A stretch of 64,000 bases of DNA from Zanthoxylum bungeanum (Eukaryota > Streptophyta > Magnoliopsida > Sapindales > Rutaceae). Each line of letters opens with the position of its first letter. Within the stretch, counting starts at the first letter, position 1. Below, one piece after another: positions 35,224-47,497 of the stretch. The notes beneath the pieces are model-generated. The model saw nothing but the letters and a program-made list of their open reading frames with translations. It was not told where the DNA came from and made no database searches. Where the stretch lies: positions 1-64,000 of the forward strand of contig SKCR01023787.1 in the NCBI GenBank assembly GCA_019454045.1, given 5' to 3'. The position numbers and the translations under genes were made by a program.

Positions 35224-37671
35224 TGAAGGGGTTTTTTAGGGGCTAAATCCGGTAACGCAGCGGAAGCGGTGGTAAATCAAATTTTCCGATTTCAAAACTT
35301 TTTCTCGGATTAATCAAATAAACATATTTATTTAATTATCCAATAATCAAATAAACATATTTATTTAATTATCCAAAAATCAATTATGAATAAAATTCAA
35401 TAAATCAAATTTAAGTGAATTTATTGAATTGCCCTTACACTTGGTATTTTGTTCATTTTAGTCCGAAATTGATCAAATCAATTTTGAATGATTCTAAATC
35501 ATTTCTAAGATGAACTTAGCATGTTCAACAAAACATCAAAACACCAAAGGCAACATAAAATCCCAAAATTCCAAGTTTGGCCGAGAGCCTCACTAAAGGG
35601 GGGGGGGGGGGTGTGCATTTTGTGATTTCATGCTTCAAAACACATCAAGATGTAATCCAATCAACATGAAACTTTATATGAATCATATAAACATCCTTAT
35701 ACACAACATATAATAAAACCCCAAATTTGGAAGAGGTCTTAAACCCTAATTTTTCAAATTCTTCAAATTGAACAAATTAGACCAAATTGCTTAAATCAAT
35801 TACTTCAATCATGTTTCTTTCATCCAACCAAATTATCAACACAATGAAACAACTGAAGATCAAATCTAGGTCATTTAAGAGTGAGTCAACAACTCTAGAT
35901 TAGCAACAAAGTTTCCAAAACCATAAAAGAATACTTATAACTATATTAGTCACAAGCTTCCTCCATTATACATGCCCAACACTTTCACCAAACATTTATC
36001 CATCAAAAACACAAATAATAAAGAATATAAAAACTCAAGAACATCACAAGATATTACCCACAATAAGAGGAACAAATTACTCTCTAATGGAAGGTTGGAA
36101 ATACTTACTATTTTCCAAGCTTTTCTTGATTTTCCTTTCTTTTCTCTCTACCTTTCTTTGTTTTCTTTAATGGAGTTTAGGTTAGAAAGTGTATTAGGTA
36201 GATACCAAATGAAAAAGAAAAATATATATACTTGTTGAAAAATAAACCCTTGGCCGAATTCAACAAACATATACAAGATTAGTAATTTCAATTTCATTTG
36301 ATAATAATTTGATCAACTTGATAAATATCTAATAAACACTTTATAGATATTTTAATTAAGTCAACAAAGGCAACTTAGCCATTTAATTCAAATATCCAAA
36401 TGTTAAGATATTTATATTTTAATTAATTTAATCATTTAACAATTAAATAATTAATTAATTAATTAAATACAAATATATTAAATATATGTATAATATTTAC
36501 ATTAAATATCAAATACATATATTCATTTAGGATATTAGTCAAATATCTCAATTTGACTATTAATTAATGTGTATTTAAATTAATCAAGTATTAAATGTAA
36601 ATACACAATAATTAAGCAAATGACTATCGGGTCCCTTTAGCATGTATTTTGCGTTTAACCTTTAAACGACTTTATAAATAATCAATATTATTTATGAATG
36701 TTGCTCTAGTGTTCTACGAGTATATTTCATTATTGAGACTCTCTAGATTCAGGTATATCCGTTACGAAATCCAATTTCGTGTCCATAATTTATCCACCCG
36801 TAAATTATGACGATCACGGATAATCTTTCTGAATCATACAGGTCGAGGTCATGGCAAATGTACAATTCCTCCGTTACAGGTATCCGGATATATCCCAGAG
36901 ATATAGATGTAAACGTCAAATCTCTATGGGGATTATCCAGTCGACTATTCTATTAGCAATCTCAAAAAGAATGTTTAGAACTAGCTTCTAAACTTTACCA
37001 CGGGCCCATGGTTTTTATCTGATTGCTAATCATATGGACTACCTATGCTCTGGTACACAGAACTGACGGATCCTATCTTGATACACATAGGACACCCTGA
37101 GGATCCATCTACACCCAACGAACAGGCGGAGGTCTGATCTAAATAGATCGGTGACGTGACTGCCATCTAAGTGTAGAAGATGTCTCATGTGCCCACAATG
37201 GCATCTCAAGTCTAAGAATCACAAGTGCTACTCAACCCGAGAAGATTCTTATTGACGTTGGTGTACCATCCATTAAGAATCCTCGGTGAGCCATTTAATG
37301 TTTATTCCCTATAAACACCCACACGTCTATACTAGTCTCCAAGACTAATGGTTCATTGAGAAACCATTGGAATCATATATTCCAGCATACGACATGTACC
37401 GGTCTCAGCGGGTTTACTTTACTGACCAAGTAGTGTAAACCTTGACCAGGAAATGTCTGAGAATGACAACGTCATGATACTACTCAATGTCAGTTGCGAC
37501 GCTTTTACAATAGTACCATGACAATCATTCTAAGGTCATTATGTCTTTACCATATTAAAAGATACATTATATTATAGAAACTGCATATATTATTCATAAT
37601 AATAATGTTTTACAGAAGTATTCATAAAGAAATACAACCGGGAATTGGCGCTCTGAGCACCAACCCCAACA
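35224..37671 (-). repeat. Copia A 5' LTR, 2,448 bp
   Basis: It is colinear with 28064-30502 and differs by scattered substitutions and small indels (for example a 12-G run near 35599 where the other copy has 6). It ends CCAACCCCAACA and is followed by CATAT (37672-37676), the perfect 5-bp target duplication. Confidence 0.93.
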
Positions 37672-37676
37672 CATAT

Positions 37677-37870
37677 TGCCGTATCCACCAGAAAATTTGT
37701 AGGTAACCCCACAATAGTTGCAAATCGCTCTTGAACTGTCATCGTTTAATTTTTCTAATTGAAAATGAATTATGAAAACATCCGAGGAACGAGCCTTAAC
37801 TTCTCTTCTCCGTGATTGTGCACCGACTTGGCATATTTGACATGATGTTCTCAGATGAACTTGTCATTTT
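37677..37870 (-). pseudogene. hAT transposase N-terminal BED-finger half
   Basis: The minus-strand frame reads ARSSDVFIIHF, then SSRAICNYCGVTYKFSGGYG, the CxxC half of a BED zinc finger. It stops at the copia insertion, and the HxxxxH half resumes at 28058. Without the insertion and one CATAT copy the finger would be continuous. Confidence 0.85.
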
Positions 37871-38310
37871 TCATTTAAGAAATAAGTAAGAAAAATAAAA
37901 AAAATTTGACTAATTGCGAATGATAATAACTAATTGATTTGAGATTGAGAATAAGAGAATTGTAGGAATTGAGAGAGTTGAGAATTTGGTGTGTTGAAAT
38001 AATGAAAAATGAATTCTATTTATAGAGTTTTATAATTTTTTTGATACAAAAAATGCCCCTAAATATTAACGTTTTATTACCGTTATTAGAGATATATTAG
38101 GAATTTATAATTTATAATTTTTTTTATGCCTTAAATTAGACATTTTTTTTTTGAGGGCAGGGAGCCAACGGCTAGTAGCCGTTGGGGTTATGGTTCCTGT
38201 TGGAACCATACGGTTCCAACAGGAACCCTACGGTTCCAACCGAACCGGTCGGCCACGGTTCCGGTTCCGAAACCAGAACCGGTTGGAACTGATATCTATA
38301 CTCAGAATTG

Positions 38311-38735
38311 GTCCAAAGAGTCAATGTGTTCTATTAGCCACGTCATCATACCTACTTACAGAATTTCCATCCAAAACTTACAGCCTGGGATATTAGCAGC
38401 AAGACTCTTGACCAATCAGATTATATCTATCTAAAACTTTACAAATGCATGATTATTGCCAAATTCAGGATCAAATCTAACAATCTCTGCTTTCATTCTG
38501 AATTCAGCACATGAGAATTAACACTAGTGTGATTAGATTATAAAGTTATATATTATGAAATGACAATTATATGTTAGTGATAATATTAACGGATCTTCTA
38601 GAGAAATTCATATTTATTAGAGTCTGGTCATATATAATCACATTATACAAACTACCTTCATTTACATATCGTTATATGAACGATTTAGACTTTTATCATT
38701 GTATTAAATATTAAACGAATGACAATTGTAGATAA
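38311..38735 (-). repeat. Copia LTR remnant, distal part
   Basis: This AT-rich non-coding sequence lies between the hAT end and solo LTR D. It appears to be the continuation of the LTR fragment at 40944-41155, since D is inserted with a GATAA duplication. The edge toward the hAT end is uncertain. Confidence 0.45.
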
Positions 38736-40938
38736 TGTTAGCATATTTTCAGTTTTACCGGGTATCGCAATGGAATATGAAAAATCGAATTTTTCGAATT
38801 TAAATTTTTTTCTTTAGAATATTAAAATAAACTATTTATTTTAATATTGAATCCAAAATCAAATTTGGAAATGTCCAAATTTACCCATTGCCGAAAATTA
38901 CCTAAAAATACAAACTTTTGCATTTTTCTCAAAAGTGCCAATTACACATTTAAGTGTTTCCAAAATACTACCAAAATGATTAGTATACTTCTTATATACT
39001 CAATTTGATCCATAAAATGAAAAGCTCCAATTTTAGTATTAGGCTTAAATCCTAAAAATTCAATTAATCAAATTAATCAAATTACACCAAAATTGACTTT
39101 CAATCTAGCTTTAAATTAATCTTTCCAACATTCTTAAAGTCTCACCACAACCAAAAACACTCAAGAATAATTCTAGGATTCTATAAAGTTACATAAAAAC
39201 TCTAGAATGACAACTTACATTTCCTTGAGAAAATTAAACTCTAATAACATTTATTAAGCTTAAAGATTCATCACACATGCATATTTTCTTCCAACAAGCA
39301 TCCATCAAGCAAAACCCATATTCAAGAGAAGAAAATATCAAAAATACATCTCATGTATTCTAATAAAGTAAAGGGAAATAATTTCCTAATTAAAAAATTA
39401 ATAAACTTACCTTAAATTTCCAAATCCTTAAGCCAAAGCTTGATTTTTGATCTCAATAATTTTTCTCTTTCATAGGGTTCACTATTTTGGTCTCTTGTTT
39501 CATCCAAATGAACAACCAAATTGATTAAAAATGGCCACTCAGGTGAAGAGGGAGGGGGGCATTTAGGGAATTTCAATTTTTGTTTTAAAATTTTAAAAAA
39601 AAATATCTATCTCCACTAATATCAAACAAAGCCACATTTCGCCATTTCTAATATATAACACATATCATAATCACAAATGACATATACTTATATATTCAAA
39701 ATATATTTATTTAAAAATTAATTAATTAACATTTTAATCAATTAATTCATTTAATTAAATATATAATGTATTTCTTCATTTACACTAAATGATAAAATAC
39801 ATCCTTGGATTACATGTGTTCCAAATCATTTGGTAATTAATTAATGTGTATCTAATCAAATTATGTATCTAATACATATACACATTAATTTAGGAAATTA
39901 CCGAATGCCCCCACATGTGTAATTTTTATTTAACCGTTAAACGATTTTCGAATAATCAATATTATTCGTTATTAGTCTCCCTAGTGCTCTACGAGTATTT
40001 TTGATTATGAGAGACTCTCTAAGTTTAGGTATATCCATCACGGAATCCAATCCTGTGTCTATAATTTACCCACTCATAAATTCTGACGACCACATATATT
40101 CTCGTTGTACCATACAAGTTGAGATCTTCGCATATGTATAATTCTTCCATCATAGGGATAAATACCAGAGACATAGATATAATCGTCAAATCTCATAAGG
40201 TATAATCTTATCGATGTATAGATCCGTGATTTCTCAATAACACTCAGAACTCATTTCCGAGTGTACCATGGCCATGGTTTTGATAAATCGCAATCTCATG
40301 AAGTGAACACCTAAATCCTGTATGCGGGACTGACGGATCCTCTTTGGATACATCACTGGATATTATGAGCATCAGTCCACACCCAACAAACAGGCAGAGG
40401 TCTAACCTAAAAAGGTCAAAGACGTGACTGCCATCAAAGTGTGGAGGATAACTCATATATCTACCGTGGTATCTCAAGTCAAATGATCATTATGCTAATC
40501 AACTCGAGAAGATTCCTATTGACGTAAACGTACCATCTATTAGGAATCTTTCGTGAATCGTTCAGTGCTCATCCGCTATGAACACCTACATGTTTATACC
40601 AGTCTCTCTAGACTCGTGGCTCACTGAGATAAACCACCAGAATCTAATATTCTGATATACAATACGTACCAGTCTCCCGGGTTTACTTACGGACCAAGAA
40701 TGTAAACCTTGACCAGGAACAGTTTAAGAATGATACTATTATAACATTTCTCAATGTCAATTGCGACGCTTTTGCAATTACATTATACTTAATCATTCAT
40801 AGGTCTAATACGTCTTTACCATTTTAAAAGATAATATATCGACAAAATTGTATATTTTATTCATAACAAAATATTATCCATACACGTATTTACAGGAAAA
40901 TACATGAGAAATCGGCACTTCGAGTACAAACTCCAACA
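38736..40938 (-). repeat. Solo LTR D, 2,203 bp
   Basis: It begins TGTTAGCATA and ends CTCCAACA, with perfect 5-bp duplications GATAA at 38731-38735 and 40939-40943. Its minus strand resembles the 5' LTR of element B (both open TGTTGGAGT and share CGGCRCTTCGAG-like and 'GCGACGCTTTTGCAAT'-like words). No internal region is present, as expected after recombination between two LTRs. Confidence 0.9.
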
Positions 40939-40943
40939 GATAA

Positions 40944-41530
40944 ACCGTAAACAAAGTACCATATTTTATTTACTCACTATTTATCTTAAAATTAAATCCT
41001 TTTTTATTTTTTGCATAAATATTGAGTTTGAGATTACATAATTTAAGAAATTTCTGACAATTTATAATTTACAAAATCTAAACAAATAAATGAAAAACTT
41101 TAATTATTTCAACGTTTACTAATTACAAGCAACTCTTAGGATATAAACCCCAACAATCTCCCACTTTCCCTAAAGCAAATGAGATGTGTCTCATAAGTAT
41201 AGACCCTCTAGATGGCTTTCTTATACTTTAGCTCTCAATGTCTCTCTAAAAGGATCAACTAGGTTGTCTTGAGATGCAATCATCATAATAGTGACATCTC
41301 CTCTATGCATTATCTCTCTAATGAGATGATAGTTTCTCTTTATATGCTTCCCTCATGTGTGGACTATTGGTTATTTGGAATTGGCCATTGCACCTCTATC
41401 ATAACAATAAAGTGTGTGTGGTTTATCTATATCTGGAAAAACTTTCAGTTATGCCAAGAATTTTTGGAACTATAGTGCTTTTTAGCTGCTTCACAAGTAG
41501 CTACAGATTCATCTTCTTTGGTGGGGTAGG
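40944..41530 (-). pseudogene. Copia RNase H tail and LTR start (remnant)
   Basis: On the minus strand, 41520-41190 recalls the copia RNase H end ('EAAKKHYSSKN', a degenerate 'YCDRGAMANSK', 'CISRQPS') with many stops. AAGTGGGAGATTGTTGGGG follows, a polypurine tract and LTR start (LTR from 41155 downward). The LTR runs to 40944, where solo LTR D was inserted. Confidence 0.6.
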
Positions 41531-42893
41531 AGTTTTCCACACAAACACTTCACGGGAAACCTCCAACCGCAATGGAAGAGCACGTTAGACCACATGATTG
41601 GACTTGAAAAATTTTCTTTTCTCTCTATACACAATGTACCGAACTGCACTGTAGTTTTTCTTTAAATTTCGGTAGTTATCGAAGCACTCACTACATAAAA
41701 TACCCACTACAATAATCAAAACAACCACTATAGTTCCAGACAATTCCTACACCGCCAAGACAGTCCAAATGTACTATTGAAATAAAAGAAAAATGAACTG
41801 CAAAGCGGGAAAAACTACTCATTACCATGAGCAATGTCGAGGTCACGAATGGGAGTGTGTTGTGACATCACTCGATCTTCCGTGTAATGTCCCACCATTA
41901 AGATTCTGTTATGAGCAACAAATAACATGGGAGGGGACCAAGATTCTATTATGTTGTTTGAAATTGATTAAAACACATTTCAAACAACATGAGAGGGGAC
42001 GAAGACATTTAAAGATTTTCGGGGACGGATACGGAGATGTCATTCCCTCCCCTCACTATTTTCATCCATACGTGTAAGTAACTTACCCTTTTTTTTTTTT
42101 TTTGGAAACGATGGAAACCCCGCCACCAAACACACCCATTCTGGGCCGCGGCGCAGGTAAAACCACAGGCTGTCCCAGGCTCTTACAAGAAGTGCACCCC
42201 CAAGTCAGGTCAGACCATCAAGAACGACCCACCCAAATACCAAAATCCTAAGAGGAAATCAAAACTTTAATAACATTCCGCCTAATATGTATTTTATTTA
42301 TTGAAGTAAACATGAGATGTTACTCAAGATTTTCTAGTAGTGTTATGGTAAATCAGATCAATCATATGCTGAGATGACCTAACTGTCTACCCTTTGAATG
42401 TTTCTCTCTAATATTGATTAATTATTTCAGTTAAATATTGATGCGTTAACTTAATTAAGAAGATTCATTTGGATCTCTGATCTGTTGTATATTGCATGGA
42501 AAATATACTAGAAAGGTACAGGTCTGAAGAGAAACGTGAGAATGATTAGAGTAGCAATAGCTAAAGCATTAGTGACATTAATGACTCCTCCGTTATTAAA
42601 AAAAACCACATCATTAATTCTAGTGGAAAGAATCGATTGTTTGGTCTCAGGAAGCCTCTTCATCACGTTCTTGGTGCCGAAAAATGAATCTTAATTTTAC
42701 AATTAGAATATTTTATTCTAATATTAAAATGGGCTTTTATTAATTATGAGATAAGTTTTAATAAAGCGATATGAAAATCGATTTTATAATAAAAATTGTT
42801 AAGTCTGATCTAATAAAGTGGATTGAACTCTATATAAATTGACGTGTGGAACTTAGAACGGGCCTTGAAATTGTTATGGGTTTTTGATGGGTG
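41531..42893. other. Spacer; SINE-like patch at about 42087-42250
   Basis: No gene was recognised. A poly-T run (about 42092-42106) is followed by GC-richer sequence that includes 'ggctgtcccaggctcttacaagaa'-like words shared with the SINE-like sequence at 25605-25790. It is compatible with an inverted SINE with its A-tail. Confidence 0.35.
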
Positions 42894-45036
42894 TGTTGGA
42901 GTGGGTACTCGGCGTGCCGATTTCTCATGTATTTCCTTGTAAATACATGTATGAACAATATTTTGTTATGAATAAAATTTACAATTTCGTCAATATTTTT
43001 TTATTAGAAATTGTAAAGACGTACTAGACCTAGGAATGATTAAGTTATAACGTAATTGCAAAAGCATCGCAATTGACATTGAGCAACGTTGTAACAATAT
43101 CATTCTTAAACTGTTCCTGGTCAAGGTTTACATTCTTGGTCCGAAAGTAAACTTGGGAGATTGGTACATATCGTATATCAGAATATTAGTTTCCGGTGGT
43201 TTATCTCAGTGAGCCACGAGTCTAGGGAGACTCGTATAGACATGTAGGTGTTCATAGCGGATGGGCACTGAACGACTCATAGAGATTCCTAATATATGGT
43301 ACGCTTGCGTCAATAGGAATCTTCTCGAGTTGAGTAGCATAATGGTCATTTGACTTGAGATACCACGGTGGATATATGAGTTATCCTCCACACTTTGATA
43401 ACAGTCACGTCTTTGACCTTTTTAGGTTAGACCTCCGCCTGTTCGTTGGGTGTAGACTGATGCTCATGATATCTGGTGATGTGTCCATATAGGATCCGTC
43501 AGTCCTGCGTACAAGATTTAGGTATCCACTTCATGAGATTGTGATTTATCAAATCCATGATCGTGGTACACTCGAAAATGAGTTCCGAGTGTTATTGAGA
43601 AATCGCGAATCTATACGTCGACGTGATAATACTTTATGAGATTTGACGATTATATCTATGTCTTTGGTATTTATCCGGATACCTATGACAGAAGAATTAT
43701 ACGTATGCGAAGATCTCAACTTGTATGGTTCAGCGAGAATATCTATGGTCGTCATAATTTATGAGTGGGTAAATTATGGACATGGGATTTGATCCCGTGA
43801 CGGATATACCTTAACTTAGAGAGTCTCACATAATCAAAAATACCCGTAGATCACTAGAGCGACTTAAAACGAATAATATTGATTATTCGGAAATTATTTA
43901 ACGGTAAAAAAAAAATTACACATGTGTGGTATTCGATAATTTCCTAAATTAATATGTATGTGTATTTGATACATAATTTGATTAAATATATATTAATCAA
44001 TTACTAAATATTTTTTAGGACATATATCAACCTTGAATGTATTTTAATATTTATTGTGAATGTAGAAATACATTATACATTTAGATTAAATGGATTAATT
44101 AATTATATGTTAATTAATTAATTTATTAAAAAATGTATTATGAATTATTAGTATATATAATCCACATGTATTAGACATGTGTAGGATGCTTTATAATGTT
44201 AACATTTGGCATTGTTGGAAGTGAGTAGAATGTGATATTTTTTAATGGAAATTGTTTCAAATTAAAAATTATTTTTCCTCTCTCCAAGGCCATAAAATTC
44301 GGCCAAGTCTAGTAAATGGGTATTATTCTCATTTCTTCAACAACAACAAAAAAGAGAGCAAAAGAAAACCCTAAGAAAGAGGAAATTTTGGTGGAATCAA
44401 AATCAAGCTTTAAGCTTAAAAAATTTGGAAATTCAAGGTAAGTTTCTTAATCCTTTGGCTAGGAAATTGTTTCTTTTGCTTGGTGAGAATACATTTGATG
44501 TAGTTTTGATTTCCTACTCTCTTGAATTGGGTTTTTGCTTGTTAGATGATTGTTGGGAACTTATTAAGCATGTGTGATGATTCTTTGAACTTAATAATTG
44601 TTATTTGAGTTCGATTTGATTTAGGAAATTAAAGTTGCTATTCTAGAATTTCTATTCCACTTTATAGAAACCTAGAATTGTTCTTGGGTGTTTTTGAATG
44701 TGGTGAGAATTTAAATATGTTGGATTGATTAATATAATGCTAGATTGAAAGTCAATTTGATGGAATTTTGGTTAATTTGATTAATTGAAATTTCTAGGGT
44801 TTATGCATAATCCTAAATTGGGGTTTTGGACTAAAATGAGCAAAATGCAAAAAAGTTTGTTACTTTATGTATTTTCAGCTAAATGGGCTATTTGGGTAAT
44901 TTCAAATTTGATTTGGAATTAAATATTAAAATAAATAGTTTGTATTAATTGTCCTAAGAAAATTTTTTGAAATTCGAAAAATCGGATTTCTCTCACGTTC
45001 CGCTGCGCTCCCGACAAAATCGTTAATACGCCTACA
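42894..45036 (+). repeat. Copia B 5' LTR, 2,143 bp
   Basis: It starts TGTTGGAGTGGGTAC and ends about GCCTACA, by analogy with solo LTR D, and is followed by a degenerate primer-binding site (45040-45051, TTGTATAAGAGC, 10 of 12 matches to TGGTATCAGAGC). It contains the hairpin block shared with the A/E/D LTRs (about 43735-43915). Confidence 0.75.
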
Positions 45037-45051
45037 AAATTGTATAAGAGC

Positions 45052-45774
45052 TTGTCTGATTCCTACTACATAAAATGATTCTAACATGATATTTGATATG
45101 TAATCTAAAACTTATTTCCGAAAACACATTCTTTTTAGATAAGATCTAAATAATCTGTTTGACAGTTTAGCGGAAAATTCCCTTTAAATAAGGCTTTAAA
45201 GTAAATTGCATTTGCGTGTGCTTTTTCCTTGGTCCGCCTTGTCGGTACGGATGCGAATGTTTTCCTGATGTTGTAGCTGTATCGTGCCAAAGCTATGCAG
45301 TTATGGCTGATGGTAGTTCATTTGCGCCGGTAGAACTTATATGATAAGAGATAAATTCAAGTGAAAATGGAAATCTTGAACGTGTCAAAGCTGTTAGGAC
45401 TACACCGGTAACTTGAGTTTGTCACTGAGTTAAGCTTTGAAAACAGCTCCTTGTGAACGTGCCAAAGCTATCACAACGGGAAACGATCAGGACCGAAATT
45501 CATGAGTCACTTTTGTGATGACAATGGTTGTCTACTTAATGAATATATGTAGGCGAACAGTGAGCCCAAATATATTAATGGGATCTACTTCATGCTTTTG
45601 AATTTAATTTGATTATATTATTACTTTATGTTTGGGGATTACAGTATTGCATGATTAAGTAGGAGGGCATCATTGAAATTAAAAATCCATGATTTATTTG
45701 ATGTTATGTTTGATATTGTACGAAATTTTATTATCTGCTAATTTTTCTTTCACTATCTATATGATAGATTTGCG
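45052..45774 (+). promoter_or_regulatory. Copia B leader with three GCCAAAG-type hairpins
   Basis: Three hairpins (45273-45304, 45374-45399 and 45451-45476) each carry apex TG(C/T)CAAAG, a closing G-C and unpaired flanks (A/T)CG and CT(A/G). The stems differ: GTAGCTGTA with TGCAGTTAT, TCTTGA with TTAGGA, and TTGTGA with TCACAA. The region lies between the PBS and gag. Confidence 0.65.
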
Positions 45775-46683
45775 ATGGCCGGCTCTTCGCATTCCAATCC
45801 TTTAGCTCATATGTTAGATGCGAACAAGCTAATTGGCCCCGAAAATTTTGCTGACTGGGAAATGGATTTGAGGATTGTCCTCAAATCTGAGAGATTATGG
45901 TATGTGTTGGATGGACCGGTTCCTCTAGCTATACCACCCGAGTCAACACCCGATGAGCATGCAACATTCCAGAAATGGAAGGATGATGATCTATAAGTTA
46001 AATCATACATCTTCAGATCGTTGACTCTCCGAAGCTAAAGAGGCAATATATTGATATACCTGATTTATATAGCATAATTTGTAAGCTTAGGGAGCCTTTT
46101 TATGAATCAAGAGCAAATTACTGTTTATAGAGTGGCGATGGAACTGTTTCACTCCAGACTAGATGAGGGTCAACCAGGCAGTTCTCATGTGCTTCATATG
46201 ATTGATTTGATTGATCAATTGAGGCGATATGACTTTCTACTCAATGAAACTCTTGGGCGTAGTTTGATACTAGGCTCACTCCCGAGCACATTTCGCCAGT
46301 TTGTGCTGAATTTTAATATGCATGTGATTCGCTTTTCTTACAATGAGTTTTATAGGATGCTGATTACTACTGAGGAGGATCTAAAGAAGAGAGTGCTGAC
46401 TTGTCTTCTCAAACCTACTTCTCTTTCTGCCGCTTCTCAAAAGAATGGCAAAGGAAAGAAGAAGAAAGGCGAGAAGATCGCTCCTAATGGTAAGATAGGG
46501 AAACTAAAACCCAAGAGAGCAGCCGAAGACACATGCTACCAGTGTAGCAAGGTTGGACACTGGAAGCGTAATTGTCCTGAATATCTTGTGGAGTTGAAAA
46601 GAGACAGAGCCTCTACTTCAGGTATATTTATTTTTCCCGTTATTGATATCTCTTTAGCTTGTGAAGCTAATTCTTCAAGTTGA
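45775..46683 (+). pseudogene. Copia B Gag with zinc knuckle, broken
   Basis: It starts MAGSSHSNPLAHMLDANKL and runs to KWKDDDL, where a stop replaces the arginine seen in element A. The remainder (46102-46683) has MELFHSRLDEGQPGSSH, MIDLIDQLRRYDFLL, FVLNFNMHV and a CCHC knuckle CYQCSKVGHWKRNC. The frame ends at a TGA directly before ILASAC, where the protease should begin. Confidence 0.85.
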
Positions 46684-47492
46684 ATTTTAGCCTCTGCTTG
46701 TTCTGTTCACATCTGCAATTCGTTGCATGGGGCTGAAGGAAAGTAGAAAGCTGAAATCTGGATCGTTGTAATTGCGCTTCAGGAGTGGAGACTCTTTAGA
46801 TGCAGTTGCAGTTGGAGTATATGAGATTCCCTTGTCCAGTAGGACCATTTTGTTAAATGACTGTTATTTTATGCCAGGATGTGTGGCAAATATTATATCA
46901 CTTTTTGTATTAGATACATAAGGTTTTTGTGTAAATATTAAGAATCGTTCTTTGTATTTATATGATAAATATAATGTTCTTATCCTTCAATGTGAAAATG
47001 AGAATGGTCATTACATTTTGCATCCATCAAGAGATATTTTGAATGTTGGGACTAATAAACGAAATAGATATGATGTTAATGATACTGAACTGTGGCACAT
47101 GAGGTTAGGTCATATTGGCGTACGACGCCTTACCCAGTTGGTTAGGAATGGTTTGATTGAGAATCTCACTATTGAACCTTACCTGACTTGCGAATCTTGT
47201 ATTCAGGGTAAAATGAAAAAAACCCTATTTACCGATGTAGGACATCGAGCCTCAGACTTATTGGAACAAGTACATTCCGATGTATGTGGTCACATGAGTC
47301 TTACTGCTCATAGTGGCTTTTCATACTTCGTTACCTTTACCGATGATTTGTCTCGGTATGATTATGTTCACTTGATGAAACATAAATTGAAAACTTTTGA
47401 AAGGTTCAAAGATTTCTGAAACGAAATGGAAAAGCAAACTGGGAAATTCATCAAATGCCTACGATCAGATCAAGGTGGTGAATATATGAGCG
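46684..47492 (+). pseudogene. Copia B protease, GAG-pre-integrase and integrase start
   Basis: After the TGA comes ILASACSVHICNSL; the usual catalytic D of the DSG motif is A here. From 46952 the frame has MRLGHIGVRRLTQL, CESCIQGKMKKTLF and LEQVHSDVCGHMS (first integrase aspartate). It reaches CLRSDQGGEYMSGE (47450-47492), where element C is inserted. The integrase resumes at 59500. Confidence 0.85.
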
Positions 47493-47497
47493 GTGAG

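Larger units (their letters stand above)
25867..38305 (-). mobile_element. hAT transposon (about 2.8 kb without its insert), split by copia element A
   Basis: The left end (TAGACCCGGCCGGCGG, about 25867) and the right end (about 38160-38305) are full of GGTTCCGGTTC-type words in both orientations. Between them lie parts of an Ac-like hAT transposase on the minus strand. The transposase is interrupted by a 9.6-kb copia element at 28064-37671. The near-repeats GATATTAG and GATATCTA at the two ends may be a decayed 8-bp duplication. The outer boundaries are approximate. Confidence 0.75.
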
